Assembly: GCA_964016875.1 (NCBI GenBank)
Contig: OZ024735.1
Coordinates: forward strand, 2,844,469 to 2,908,468
Direction: 5' to 3'
DNA length: 64,000 nucleotides
Source of the DNA: Fallopia convolvulus
Taxonomy: Eukaryota; Streptophyta; Magnoliopsida; Caryophyllales; Polygonaceae
The notes under the pieces are model-generated. The model saw only the letters and a list, made by a program, of their open reading frames with translations, ran no database searches and was not told the origin of the DNA. A program made the translations under genes and the position numbers. Numbering within the stretch: position 1 is the stretch's first letter; each line of letters opens with the position of its first letter. Shown here in pieces: positions 12,300 through 23,939 of this stretch.

Positions 12300-14348
12300 G
12301 CTCCGGTCCCTCATGTTGCCGACGTACCCATGTGGCAGCCTGGAGGACCACGTTTGGCCGTCCTCCTTCGACACTACCCCACTCATACTGCGGAGTCGAT
12401 ATGGAGGTGGACTCCTCGAGATGCTCCGGCCCCTTCTGCCGCCGTCGAGCCTCCAGCTGCTCCGGCCCCTCCTGCCGCCGTCGAGGCTGCAGCTGTTCCC
12501 GCCCCTCATGCCGCAGTCGATCCTCCTGCACCAGCTGTTGAAGATGAATTGGTGAGCTTATTTACGAATTTTTGTTGAATTTTTCTATGTATTGACATAA
12601 ATGAACTAATCTAAATGTATTTCTTAATTTTGACAGTGGAGGAAGCTGTATAAGGCATACTCACGGCTGTTGCATTGGACTGATATTGAGCCCCATAGAG
12701 TTGATGAGCCGGGTACGTGGTGGCATATTGCACGGCGTAGTGGATTGAGGCATATCGGGGCTATGGATTATCGAGGATCGGACTACGCCATCATTTCTAC
12801 ATTTATTGAGCGTTGGTATCCCGAGACCAACAACTTTCATTTTCCATGGGGTGAGCTTTCGATCACGTTGCATGATGTAGAGCGCATTTTAGGCTTGCCG
12901 ATCGACGGGGAGCGTGTCGGCGAGCAGTTCTCTGAGATGCAGTTTCAGACGCGGGTCATGCAGATGTTCTCGATTGATGTGCGGACGTTTAAGAGATATG
13001 ATTCCCGTGGCATTCCATCTGACGACCTCAAGGCACATGTCATTAGGATGATTACAGAGGAGGCAGCACCTCATTTTATAGATGTTGCGTACTTGTTGCG
13101 GGTCATTGGTTCATCATTATTTGTCAACAAGAGCACCAACAATGTCAGCATTGAGTATTTGCATTGTCTCTTAGACCCCGACCGCACGAGTACATTTTCT
13201 TGGGGTGCTGCGGTTCTGACGTTCATGTACCGCGAGTTGGGTGTTGCGTCACGGCGTGATATCAAGGGCATTGCTGGATGTGTTCACCTTCTAGGGGTAA
13301 GAAAATTATTTGAGTAGTACTTCTGTATGTCACTTTATTTTTTTATTTATGTAAGAAACTAACTATAATTTATGGCATAGACTTGGATATCGGAGTATAT
13401 GCAGCTTTTTGGCGGGCATCCGATCTTGATGATAGATCTTTTGGTCAACCCGCACGCGGGTGCCCGATCTAGAGTTGAGACACGCGATCCTCCGAAGAAG
13501 GCAAAGCGGTTGGAGGATATTCGTAAAGTATTAGACATGGTTCGCGTTGATGAGGTAAAAAATGTAAAGTAACAATTTTTGGAATGAAGTAACCCTAAAC
13601 CACTTGATAAGATATGTTTTTAACATCTGTAGTTTTTTTTTCAGATTAAGTGGCAGCCATGGAGAGGCATAGATTTCGAGTCAGAGCATTACCGGGTTTC
13701 GAGGTTTCGAGGCGTGCTTGAGTGTTTTACTATTCGAGAGGCTTACATGCCCGATAGGTGGCTGCGTCAGTGCATACCTCTTAATCCGATTGTGCCGTCT
13801 ACAAAGGTTCGTAGCACGTCTTGGCGCAAGTATGAGGTGGAATTTTCCGACGATCATCTCTACTGGAACCAGGGGTATGACCACCTCATTGACCTTGACA
13901 GCACCCTTTGGCTCGGTATGCTTACCAGGCGGACCTCGCGTACTGGGATTGGTTTAGTGACGTGACACATCCGTATGTAGATCCGAGGTCAGAGCGTCAG
14001 GACCGTCCGCGCGAGCCACACACCCACCCATCAGCTGTAGTTGATGCTACACATGTAAGTAAAAGTTTATTCAATAAATAGTTCATTCAATCATTAATCA
14101 TTTGTATATTTTTAGGGTTTATGTAAAATGTGTCATAAATTATGCAGCGACAACAGCAACTCGTTGGATATGCTCACGACGCTTTGGCAGTGATGCCTGC
14201 TGATCATCCAGCTAGGCCGTACTTGTTGGACATGCTGAGCATATTAGGGGATGATCATCCCCCAATGCCACCTCCTTTGAGCAGGCCGTTTCGGGATTCT
14301 AGATATGATCCTGGTGAGGGGAGTGGGTCTGGAGGTGCCGCACGGTGA

Positions 14349-16699
14349 CATCAGTTATTCTCCATTTAGGGATTTGATATTTTGTGTATTTGACTGTTGA
14401 CATTTTTTATTATAAGGAGATGTATTATTTGTGTATTGCAAGAATGCTTTCAATGTGACATTTTCCTTCAGTAAAGTTGGTTTCTATTGCTTTCATTCAA
14501 TGAATATGATATGGTAGGAGAAATACATGCCTTTTTATCCTTAGACTATGAACTTCTTCCATTAGAGCATCATTTAGTCCTGAACAAAAAAGTTTATTGT
14601 GGTTTTTTTCTGAGAATGTCCCAGTCATATGGATTTTCTTTTGATGTATTTCGCTTTGAAGCATCCAGTTTGAACACTTTATGACTGAACTTGTCCAAGT
14701 TCATGCATAAAGTTGCTTTAGACCCTGAACTTCTTGATGAAGCTGTTGTAAGGGTATATTGTTCTTGATGAAGCTGTCCATTATGTTGCTCTGCCAAGGC
14801 AAAGGAGAGAGTCATTTGCATCAAGTAGCTTGACAAGAAAGATGCCAATAAGTGGTGTGAAGTAATCTCTGTTTTTTTCTTTGGTTTAGGGTAGAAGTGA
14901 GTATCTACACATTTTCACATGAGGTAAGTTTGGAACTTGCTATCAAGTTGCAGAATGCATCAAACCAGTTTTGTGCTCAAAGATTCTAATGTGTAGTGAA
15001 CATCATCTTGTTTTTATTTTTTGTAGGCTCCAGGGGGTCAATGAAGCTGAAAGAACTCAAAGCTCTTATAGATCAACATTCAAGTTCAGTTTTTGCAGGC
15101 TCCAGGGGGGTCAATGAGGCTTTTTGCAATTTGGAGGTTTCTAGGCTTCAATGGAACTAGAGATTCTTCTTGTAGAATCTGTATGCTTTTGATTGGCTTT
15201 TTTTTTTTTTGCTGAAACGTAACTTTTGATTGGCTTGAGAGGGTTAGACTTCTTATATGCCTGTTATGCCACTGTTATTCCATAGCTGTGATTGTGCTTT
15301 GTTATCTTGATCTGTATAGTTGTGTATGCACCAATATGGGAAACCTGTTTACTCAATGTATGTGTGCAGAATCCAATAGAGGTGGCTTTATGTGTGCAGA
15401 ATCCTCAAAAAATGTTCTTGATGATCGTCTTTCCATTTTTCCAAAACATATAGTACATCTTTATCATTTTCTTTGCTTTAAGCTATGTTAAAATAAGAAC
15501 ATCAGAAAGAGAATTTATTTTAGTTTGGTATCTCAAACCTTTGACACCAGTGCCATGCTTTAGTTGGTATTGTCTTAGCTATCTCAAGTAAGCATATGTA
15601 TCTGTTTTGTTCTTCAGCAGTGTCTTCTCAAGGATCAGATCTTGATAGCTTTCAGTTGTGAAAGTTATTCTGTTTTGTACCTGTCTTAGGCTACTGATTC
15701 AATGTTTTTAACATCAGTATTATGTTTCTTCATGAATTTTAGGTTGCAGTACATAATCAGGTCATTCAAATTCTTCTTTAAAACTGAGAGAATGAGAGCA
15801 CAAAGCAAGAAAATGGGAGATGAGAGCTCGGAAAGCAAGCATCAGTGGCTTCATAACTTGTGCTAGCTTCTCTTAAGCTTCTTTTCTTTTTTCTTTTCAT
15901 AACATGTGCTATCAATGAAAACATTTTCCTAGTTCACCATAAGAACTAAATTTTTTCTAGAAGGTTTAGAATTCCTGATTTAGGATAATAGTTTCAAAAT
16001 TTGTGTTCTTAGGACAAAGGATAGTGTGGTTGTTATCATTGTTTACCATGAAATTTTAATAAATCTCTTAAATGATTCAATTAATTATATATATATAATA
16101 ATTAATTGTTCAAAAATAATTGAAAAAAAATACATATCCTTACACATATATTATGGATGTGTATATTAATTCATTCTCCAAAGAGAAAAAAGGGAAAAAA
16201 GGGATTGCGCATCTCTAAATTACGATGGGGTTTCTCTTCTTAAAAAAAAGAAAGAGAAAATAAAATATAAAACGAAGCATGACAGATTAAGATTAAGTGG
16301 TAGTTTGCGATTAATCTTTATCCAACTAAAAAAAAATAATTAAAAAGGAAAATTAGTGTCGGTTTATTTTGGGTAACCAACTTTTAAAACCGACCACGTG
16401 TGTTTATATATCCTTGAGAGTTGAACGTGTTTTCTGGTTAGTTTCTAGATTTCAAAAAAATTGTAAACTATACAAAAAACAACAGAGCGTAGTTACAATC
16501 AACCAAAACACAAAAAGAGAAAGTATCGGCTAGTTACTGCCAAAGATTAATCTCTGTCATCTATTACCGTGATCATCATCCGTTCAAATTCATTTTGTTG
16601 ATTGAAGAAAAGGTAGTGCTCAATCACACACATGTATACGTACATGTTCTTGTGATCTGTTGAGATTTATGTACGCCATTGGCCATACATATCCTTGGT
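14349..16699. other. Giant-MULE interior without identified gene; possible captured exon
   Basis: Mostly AT-rich unassigned DNA. At 14782-14865 a plus frame reads LDEAVHYVALPRQRRESF then ASSSLTRKMPISGVK and a stop. A similar 'gaacttcttgatgaagctgt' phrase stands just upstream (14726-14745), followed by GTAAGG. This looks like gene-derived exon sequence, but I do not recognise the source. A phrase 'ggctccaggggg.tcaatgaagct' is repeated at 15027 and 15098. No transposon domains are seen. Confidence 0.35.
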
Positions 16700-17060
16700 T
16701 ATATATGTTGTTGATCACATGGTATATTATTGATATATTTTTTGATCATATATATGCTCTTGATCCCATATTATATATACTCTCAGTTAAATACCATGGT
16801 TTATATATATTCCCTTCACCATATTTATATAATTAATTATATATATTCTTGTACATATATCTTGTTATATATTGATCTTGTTATATATGTACATATATAT
16901 TACTATGTATATCTTGACATACTCATATATAAATTGTCATATATATGTTGTCATGTCATAAATTGTCATACATATATTTTGACATACATGTATATATATT
17001 GTCATCGATATACTATGTCATATATATATTTTTTGTCATCTTATCATATATACTTGTGAC
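16700..17060. repeat. AT-rich degenerate repeat (TATAT/TTGTCAT type)
   Basis: About 350 bp of imperfect repeats built from 'catatatat', 'ttgtcatata' and 'cttgatc'. Open frames here are low-complexity artefacts. Confidence 0.8.
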
Positions 17061-17989
17061 CCGTGAAACCAAATGGATCTACAAATCTTAAGAGAAGGCT
17101 TTTTCATACCGTTATAATGTCCATTTGGATTCTCAAATTGTAATGACATTGAACCGGACACGGCTGTACATGACTCTAATACAATCATGACATAAATTAT
17201 GATCCGACGGTTATTGAGTTTGAATAGAAAAAAGGGCAAGAAGCCTGATTATATATGTTTGTTATGTGTTTAAATATAAAGGAAAATAAAATAAAATAAA
17301 ACACGTAACATGGAGGGAAGAAAACGAGAAGAGGAACTGTTGACTTTAATTCCTTGGTTTGATTAACACAAGTTTGAGATTTGCGGTACGTATAGGCCAA
17401 ACAAAAATTGGCATTGACTCAACATTGAACACTTGAAGAGGAGAACTTTGAAAATAACGTACCTTGACCAAAACCAGAACAGAGAATTTGTTCCTCTTTA
17501 TTTCTGTTTGACAATAAAATAGGTCAACGGAAATTTCTCCATATTAAATATGAAAGGAAAGGGGTTGACATATCTGAATCTTACTTTGCCTTCTCTGTTA
17601 GCCTCTTTGAAATAGGGCTGAGAGAGGTAGGTGAAATTTAACCCTATAATAAATATATAAGATCATATTTAAGAAAAAGAGATCTTAGCTTTGTTGCTAG
17701 GGATATGATTTCCTGATATAAATTGATGTTCAGATTGACGGGCTTTTAGTCCAATTTGATCATTTAAATAGGCTTAAGATAAGGCCCATAATTAAAGGAT
17801 TTTAATTCAAAGGGGTTTGATTGTTTTACAAATTAAACTATAAGTACGTGTAGTCTTACACATGTGTTTAGTTTGTGGGTTTCAAATTATCCATGTTGCC
17901 CATAAAAATGGTATATTTATACAAATATATGAAGGTTTATTTACATATTTAAATGTGTATTTTTACTTTTATAAACTCGGTGTAAAAAT
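17061..17989. other. Unassigned AT-rich interior
   Basis: No coding or structural signal that I can support. It leads into the repeat block that starts near 18000 and may be part of the same retrotransposon debris. Confidence 0.4.
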
Positions 17990-19330
17990 TAAATATGCCT
18001 TTAACGAAAGAACTACGTGACGATTTGATCCCTTTTAAAAGGGTACGTAGGACACTCGACATAAAACACATATGCTCGTCGAGTTCAATCACAACCTTAA
18101 ATTAAGATACATTTAAGACGATAAATCATATTTGATTGGTTTTTTATCGAGAACTACGTAATGACTTGACGCCTCCATGGGCTACGTAGGAACTTGGTAT
18201 TAAATATAATATATACAAAGTACAGTCGCACACACTTAAAAATATTAATTTAAAATACTAGTTTAATTTTAGAACTATGTATAATTTAATGCCTTTTATG
18301 GGCTATGTGAAAAACTTGATTAATACATAGTATTGAGTTGACACACAAAATTTAAGTTGACTTTCAAACATAAAGTAAAGTCGATAATAAAATTAAATAG
18401 TTCTTTTTAAGAACTATGTCCTACTTGATCTTCCTTAAAAGAGTATGTAGGGCGCCCAATATAAAATATATACATATTGGGTTTAACATTTATGTTGAAA
18501 TAAAATCAAAATGTTAAATGAACATGCCTTTTGATGCACTAAAGGTAAGATAAAAATAATATACATGCAAATGATAGTTGAAGAGAGTTTGGGCAACCCT
18601 TCCTAGAAGGTGGGTTCGAATTCAATTCAGTGATGCATGAAAACAAATTTAATAGACATAATATCCAAAGTCTTTAATTTTGAACTACGATGACTTGATT
18701 CTGATTCGTCAGATACGTAGGAAGCTCAATATAAAGCAAAAAGCTCATTGAGTTCAGTCACGATCAAAAACAAAAATCATATTTTAATAGAACCTTTGGT
18801 TCTTTGAAACCTACATTTGACTCGATCTCTTTTAAAAGAGTCATGTAGGAGACTCGACATGTATAAGGTTGAGTTAAATCATAAATATTAAGTTGACTTT
18901 TAAATATAAATATAAAGTCAATATTCAACCTATATTGTTTGATTCCTAGAACTACGTTTGACTTGATTCCACATCATATAAGTAGATACGTAGGACATTT
19001 GACATAATATATAAATATGTCATATTCAGTCATAAATCAAATTTAAAATATATAAACTTTAAGTCACATGTTTGATAGTGAAGAGATTAAGCAACCCTTC
19101 CTAGAAGGTGGGTTTAATTTTATTCACATCGCGCAAATGATAGTTGGTTTGAATCTGAGCAACCCTTCCTAGAGGGTGGGTTCGGGTTCGTTCCACTGAT
19201 GAGTGAAAATCAAACCAAACACTAAAATCAAAATACTCTGAACTACGTAAGGCTTGATTCTCTTTAAAGAGATACGTAGGCAACCCATCAAAATTGGGTG
19301 CAGCCCAAATCCTAAAAACCACATAATATT
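17990..19330 (+). repeat. Degenerate array of eight Tat/Ogre-type 'gaactacgt...tacgtagg' units
   Basis: Units start near 18009, 18151, 18271, 18411, 18685, 18807, 18946 and 19240. Each has 'gaactacgt', a short 'cttgattc' box, a 10-15-bp stem-loop (such as ccttttaaaaggg) and 'tacgtagg', followed by about 80-100 bp of diverged spacer. A second phrase, 'gcaacccttcctagaaggtg', recurs near 18592, 19091 and 19169. The 'gaactacgt ... ggtacgtagg' phrase is common in plant Tat/Ogre-type Gypsy elements outside the coding part. I read this as the non-coding 3' region of such an element, expanded in tandem. Confidence 0.6.
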
Positions 19331-19485
19331 TTGTATCGGTATTGCTTTTAATCAAAAGAGTCAAAAGAGAGGGTCGAACTAAAATAAAAATAATTTAAAT
19401 GTGTTTTGCAATTTTGTGTACATTTTTGCTCAATAATCATATTAAAACCTTTTTAACCCTCTCTTTTTCATTCTTTTCCAACCAA

Positions 19486-19985
19486 TTAATGCTTCTTCTT
19501 CTTTTTTTTTCCTTCAATTAATGTTCTCTGTTTTATTTTTCCAACCATTGAACATGGTGAAAAAATGAGCTTCAAAACAAAACACATACCTGGATCAAAA
19601 CAAAGATAACGGCAAAAAGGAGAGCATAGAGTGTGCCTCCATTCCCTGGACTCTCCAAGAGTGAGTAGCATTTTGCTGGTACTGTTCTGAGTAATGAAGC
19701 AAGTGTAGAAAGATTGAACAAGGTCTCTTGTATGAAGGCTCCAGTTTGCTGATGTGAGCCGTGGGGATCAAGTGATGACTTTCTTGACAGTTAATGGTCT
19801 TCCAGCAGCTTTCCTATAGGTTATGCAATCCTTTCATGATCTTTAGGTTCTGCAATCTTAGTGCATACTATCTCCCATCTCTAGCTCTTCCTACTCTTGA
19901 TAGTGTATGGTCTACCACTAGAGCTGTAACAAAAGTAGTTATATAACATTGTAACAAAAGTATATAGCATAACAGAAATGTACTT
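19486..19985 (-). other. Exon-like sequence of unknown origin joined to MET1 fragment
   Basis: On the minus strand, a 3' splice site (ttttgttacag, near 19930) is followed by patchily open sequence. It ends in PGNGGTLYALLFAVIFVLIQ directly before GTATGT near 19590, a good donor. The next MET1 exon would be expected here but the residues do not match it, so the locus may join pieces of two genes. I cannot identify the second source. Confidence 0.3.
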
Positions 19986-20310
19986 CAGAATAACATTGCA
20001 GTTGTTGACAAACATTGTTGCCTCTGCATGATTAAGGATGAAAGCTTCTCCAGCAGGCTCTTCATATTCAATAGCCCATTTGGTCAGTGAGACACCTGCA
20101 TGGAGTTAACCAACAAGAGGATTCAACCACAGCTACTTAATGCAGTACAATACAAGATAACTACAGCTTCTAAACTTGGAGATGGGCCAATGAGAAGGGT
20201 ATTGGCAAATTAGCTGACTGTTGCAAACCTTCAGAAAGTCCACCATATCCAGCAAATATGTCTAGAGTGGCCAGTTGATTTGCCTGTGATACTTCTTTCT
20301 TTAAATTTTC
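19985..20310 (-). pseudogene. Captured MET1-type DNA methyltransferase fragment (two exons and intron)
   Basis: Minus strand, exon a (about 20310-20222) reads LATLDIFAGYGGLSEGLQQ. After an intron of about 125 bp ending 'ctccatgcag', exon b (20095 to about 19985) reads GVSLTKWAIEYEEPAGEAF, then ILNHAEATMFVNNCNVIL. This is the start of the catalytic domain of plant CG maintenance methyltransferases, with motif I (FAGCGG in the family, FAGYGG here). The motif IV PCQ and everything after are missing, so it cannot methylate DNA. The kept intron shows DNA-level capture, not a processed copy. It sits inside the giant MULE, just left of the nested MULE. Confidence 0.85.
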
Positions 20311-21029
20311 TGATGGTCCAATTATTTTGTGAAAACCCTTGGCATATCTTTCTGATGGTCCAACTCTCTGGTCTTTAAATTGAATCTGTCAATGGTTTGT
20401 GGTGATTCTGGTTTGTGGTTTGTGCTGAACCTGCTCATTTGTGGTGATTCTGGTTTGTGGTGATTCTGTCACGGGTGTTTTTTATAAGCTTACCTTACGC
20501 TTCATGAAGCATTCGCTTCATGAAGCGCAAGGGTTATCAGAAAACGTCACTGGTGTTTTTGCCTTACGCATCATGAAGCGTGCGCTTCATGATGCATAAG
20601 GTTCATGAGAAAAAAGGGGTAGCTTTCGCTCGTCCCCCGTTTCGAACCGTAGACATACTCCTCAAACGCGTGTACCTGGACCAAGTGTGCCGCATTGGCT
20701 ATCGATGTATATAGGATATAATTTTATTTTAACATAACGCAGTTTCGAGGCGGTTTGGTCCGAAATTAAATTAAACCGACCGGTTCACATATTTTTAGAG
20801 TTCGAATAACAAAATTAAAACCGGTTCCTAAGAGAATGCACTTTATATAATTTTATGGAGCTATAATAAATGAATTTATGTATATTTTATTATGTGAACC
20901 CTTATTAATCATATTAAAACTTTAATATAACCGAACCGGCCTCAAAATAAACTGTAAAAATAAAAATTGTTCTGGTTCTTGAAATTTCATGTTGGACCAG
21001 TTATTACCATAATTTATTTTAAGGTTTCG

Positions 21030-21430
21030 ATTTATGGTTAGGTTTAGGGTTTAGGGTAGGTTAGGTTAGGTTTTAGTTAGGGTTAGGGTAGGGTTAGGTT
21101 TATGTTAGTTTTTATAATTTAGGAGCCTTCCAACATCCTTACATGTACTATATTAGGGCGAGGGAGAGTTTTTAGGGTTTGGGAGAGTGTAAGTGTTAGG
21201 GTTTAGGGTTTATGATGGTTAATCTTATTGTTAGGGTTTAGGGTTTATGGTTTAGGGTTAGTGGTGTAGGGTTTAGGGTATGGTTACTTGTACAGTTTAA
21301 AACCTTCTACAACCTAACCCAAATACCTTACATGTACTATATTAGGGCGAGGGAGAGTTTTTAGGGTTTGGGAGAGTGTAAGTGTTAGGGTTTATGGTTT
21401 ATGGTTTATGGTTTAGGGTTTGGGGTTTAC
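21030..21430 (+). repeat. Telomere-like TTTAGGG/TTAGGG tracts in the left MULE arm
   Basis: Degenerate 'ggtttagggttt', 'ggttagggtagggttagg' and 'tttatggtttatgg' runs. The inverted counterpart (ccctaaaccctaaa) lies at 22560-22620 and 22860-23100. These belong to the inverted repeats and are not a chromosome end. Confidence 0.75.
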
Positions 21431-21487
21431 GATATACGTTTTAGATGAATAGAATGAACATAGTGTATAGTTAAAGTGTTAAATACA

Positions 21488-22519
21488 GGCAGAATACATA
21501 AACGGCCCCCTGTACTAGTGACAATTGGTCACTTGGCCCCCTGTACTTTAACCCTAACCGTTTGGCCCCCTATAGTTGCACATTGCGACCTATTGAACCC
21601 CTAGCTGCTGATTTGGCAAGTCGCGTGCATTTCACTCTCATATGAACGATTGAGGAATGCTTACGTGGAACTTTTTATCATTTCCTTTTTTTCTTTCTTT
21701 TTTTCCATTTTTCTTTCTTCTTTATTTCTTCTTGGTTCTTCTTTAAGTTCATGTGTTCTTCAACCTTGCACCCAAATGCCATCATGCCACCACCCAATCG
21801 ACGCCTCCCGATGCTAAACAATCGATGCCACTACCCCACCGCCCAAATTTAATGCTCAATTTGATATATATATATATATATATATATATAATAAGTCAAT
21901 TTTTTTAGGTCTAGGTTTATATTCAATAAAAACTTAATCTCTAAATTCGGATTTCATTCTCGGGAACAAATTCTGATAAATTAGGGTGTGCATGAGGGCG
22001 ATGAGGGTGAGAAGGATGTCGGATTCAGCGTTGGCGGGCGGCGGGACCATGGATCTTGGGTGAGAGGGGAGGTTGAAGATGAAGGGGCTTTGGGGATTTA
22101 TTCTTTAGATTTGAGGATGTAGATTTTAGAAATCTAGAAGGATAAATCATGGGGGATAGGGTGGTTGGTGCTTTGGGGATTGATAAGAGTCAATAATTTG
22201 GAGAGGATATGGAGATGGGTGGCCATGGATCTTGGGTGAGGGGGGGGGGGGGGAGGTTGAAGATGAGGGGTGTTTATGGATTTATTTTTTATTCTATTTT
22301 TTTTATTTGTTGATTTTTTTATAAGGATGATGTGGCGTAGATGTGGCACCCACTTGGCGCGTGTAACATACACAACCAAAGAAATCAAGTGAAAATTATT
22401 GATAAGGGGTTCAATAGGTCGCAATGTGCAACTATAGGGGGCCAAACGGTTAGGGCTAAAGTACAGGGGGCCAAGTGACCAATTGTCACTAGTACAGGGG
22501 GTCGTTTATGTATTCTGCC
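21488..22519. mobile_element. MULE-type MITE inside the nested MULE
   Basis: Perfect or near-perfect inverted ends: GGCAGAATACATAAACG... and ...CGTTTATGTATTCTGCC, extending over about 110 bp with 'gtacagggggccaagtgacc' blocks. The flanks GTTAAATACA (21478-21487) and GTTAAATAAA (22520-22529) are a 10-bp duplication with one mismatch, fitting the 9-11-bp duplications of Mutator elements. The interior has a (TA)n run (21861-21890), a poly-G run (22231-22242) and no gene. Confidence 0.85.
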
Positions 22520-23939
22520 GTTAAATAAATGGGGTGAAGTTTCTGTTTTTAATATGGTTTTTTTTAAACCCTAAACATAAACCTAAACCCTAAACCCTAC
22601 TACCCTATCTTACAAGCATCATCCATCATAACATATTCACAATGACATATATACAATATATCTATAACATATACACTAACCTTAAAACCATGTCATTGTA
22701 ACCAACCATAACATCTAAACCTTTGACCTTGTAACATGAAATGTCAAATAGCGGTAGTATTTGTAATGGATATTTGGCGCATTGTATGAGTGTAATGCTA
22801 AATATCGTTTTATGTTAGTATTATAGGTAATTGATTATGAATATTAAACCGAATAACATATTTGCATCTAAACCCTAAACCCTAAACCCTAACACTTACA
22901 CTATCCCAAACCATAAACACTCCCCCTCGCCCTAATATAGTACTTGTAAGGATGTTGGCTTAGGTTTTAGAAGGTTTTAAACTGTGGGGGTTAGTGTTTG
23001 GAAGGACCTTAAATTATAAAAACTAATATAAACCTAACCCTACACTAACCCTAACTTAAACCTAACCTAACCTACCCTAAAACCTAAACCTAAACATAAA
23101 TCGGAACCTTAAAATAAATTATGGTAATAACTGCACCAACATGAAATTTCAAGAACCAGAACAATTTTTATTTTTACAGTTTATTTTGAGGCCGGTTCGG
23201 TTATATTAAAGTTTTAATATGATTAATAAGGGTTCACATAATAAAATATACATAAATTCATTTATTATAGCTCCCAAAAATTATTTAAAGTGCAATATCT
23301 TAGGAACCGGTTTTAATTTTGTTATTCGAACCCTAAAAATATGTGAACCGGTCGGTTTAATTGAATTCCGGACCAAACCGCCCAGAAACTGCGTTAGGTT
23401 AAAATAAAATTATATCCTATATACATCGATAGCCAATGCGGAACACTTGGTCCAGGTACACGCGTTTGAGGAGTATGTCTACGGTTCGAAATGGGGGACG
23501 AGCGAAAGCCACCCCTTTTTTGCTCATGAGCCTTACGCATCATGAAGCGCACGCTTGATGATGGGTAAGGCGTTTTAACACCAGTGACGCTTTTTATAAG
23601 CCTTACGCATCCTTCATGATGCGTAAGGCGTTTTACTTTACTTGCTTTAAGGCTTGCGCAAGTTCTCTTTTTCAGCATCCACAAAATGTTTCGCGGGCGG
23701 TTATAGATAACTCTTCATCAGCCATGATCCTATATTTACGGAAACGATCTGCGATTTTCGTAAGTTGCCTTGATTTGGCTTTGTTTTGGCGCACAATTTC
23801 CCCGCTAAAAAAAACCATGGCCAATCAAATCCACGCTTCTTATAAATTCTTCTACATACAGAGCTAAACCAGTTGTCTTCCACGCTTCTTTTTTTTTGTT
23901 GAAAGCCTTCCACGCTTCTTCATATCTGCTATATCTCCA

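Larger units (their letters stand above)
8331..14348 (+). pseudogene. MULE-borne plant mobile domain (PMD) gene, seven exons
   Basis: Splice-consistent exons: 8331-8438, 10924-11090, 11547-12551, 12637-13296, 13381-13554, 13645-14054, 14148-14348. All junctions are GT-AG and keep phase. Exon 1 has an RG start (MVRVRGGGS) and an acidic stretch in another frame, so it carries an indel. Exon 3 encodes a lysine/arginine-rich segment (PKKKRTRNAKARG) and proline-rich tandem repeats. Exons 4-6 hold the PMD: WTDIEPHRVDEPGTWW, FIERWYPETNNFHFPWGEL, ITLHDVERILGLPIDG, LDPDRTSTFSWGAAVLTFMY, GCVHLLGTW. Exon 6 shifts frame near 13905-13920; the second frame (AYQADLAYWDWFSDVTHP) runs to the donor. PMD proteins of the MAIN/MAIL type act in the nucleus in gene expression and transposon silencing. 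Here it is transposon cargo convergent with the transposase gene. Two lesions make it a recent pseudogene. Confidence 0.85.
20490..23630. mobile_element. Nested MULE with very long inverted repeats
   Basis: The arms 20490-21300 and about 22860-23630 are inverted copies over roughly 750-800 bp. Matches include the pair 'cgtcactggtg', the hairpins acgcatcatgaagcg...cgcttcatgatgc, 'gaaccggtcggttt' and 'tatattagggcgaggg'. The middle is occupied by a separate MITE. No gene is present. The terminal hairpin motifs are those of the giant MULE, so the two are related families. I could not fix the exact ends or a target duplication. Confidence 0.75.

Noticed and set aside
12244..12531. Minus-strand frames opposite the PMD exon
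   Set aside because: They mirror the 63-bp coding repeats; the plus frame has correct splice sites and domain content.
16730..17059. A 109-residue open frame
   Set aside because: It translates a low-complexity TATAT-rich repeat (IYSYIYLLYI-type residues).
21030..23100. Chromosome-end or subtelomeric array
   Set aside because: The TTTAGGG-like tracts are degenerate, short, and placed symmetrically within transposon inverted repeats.
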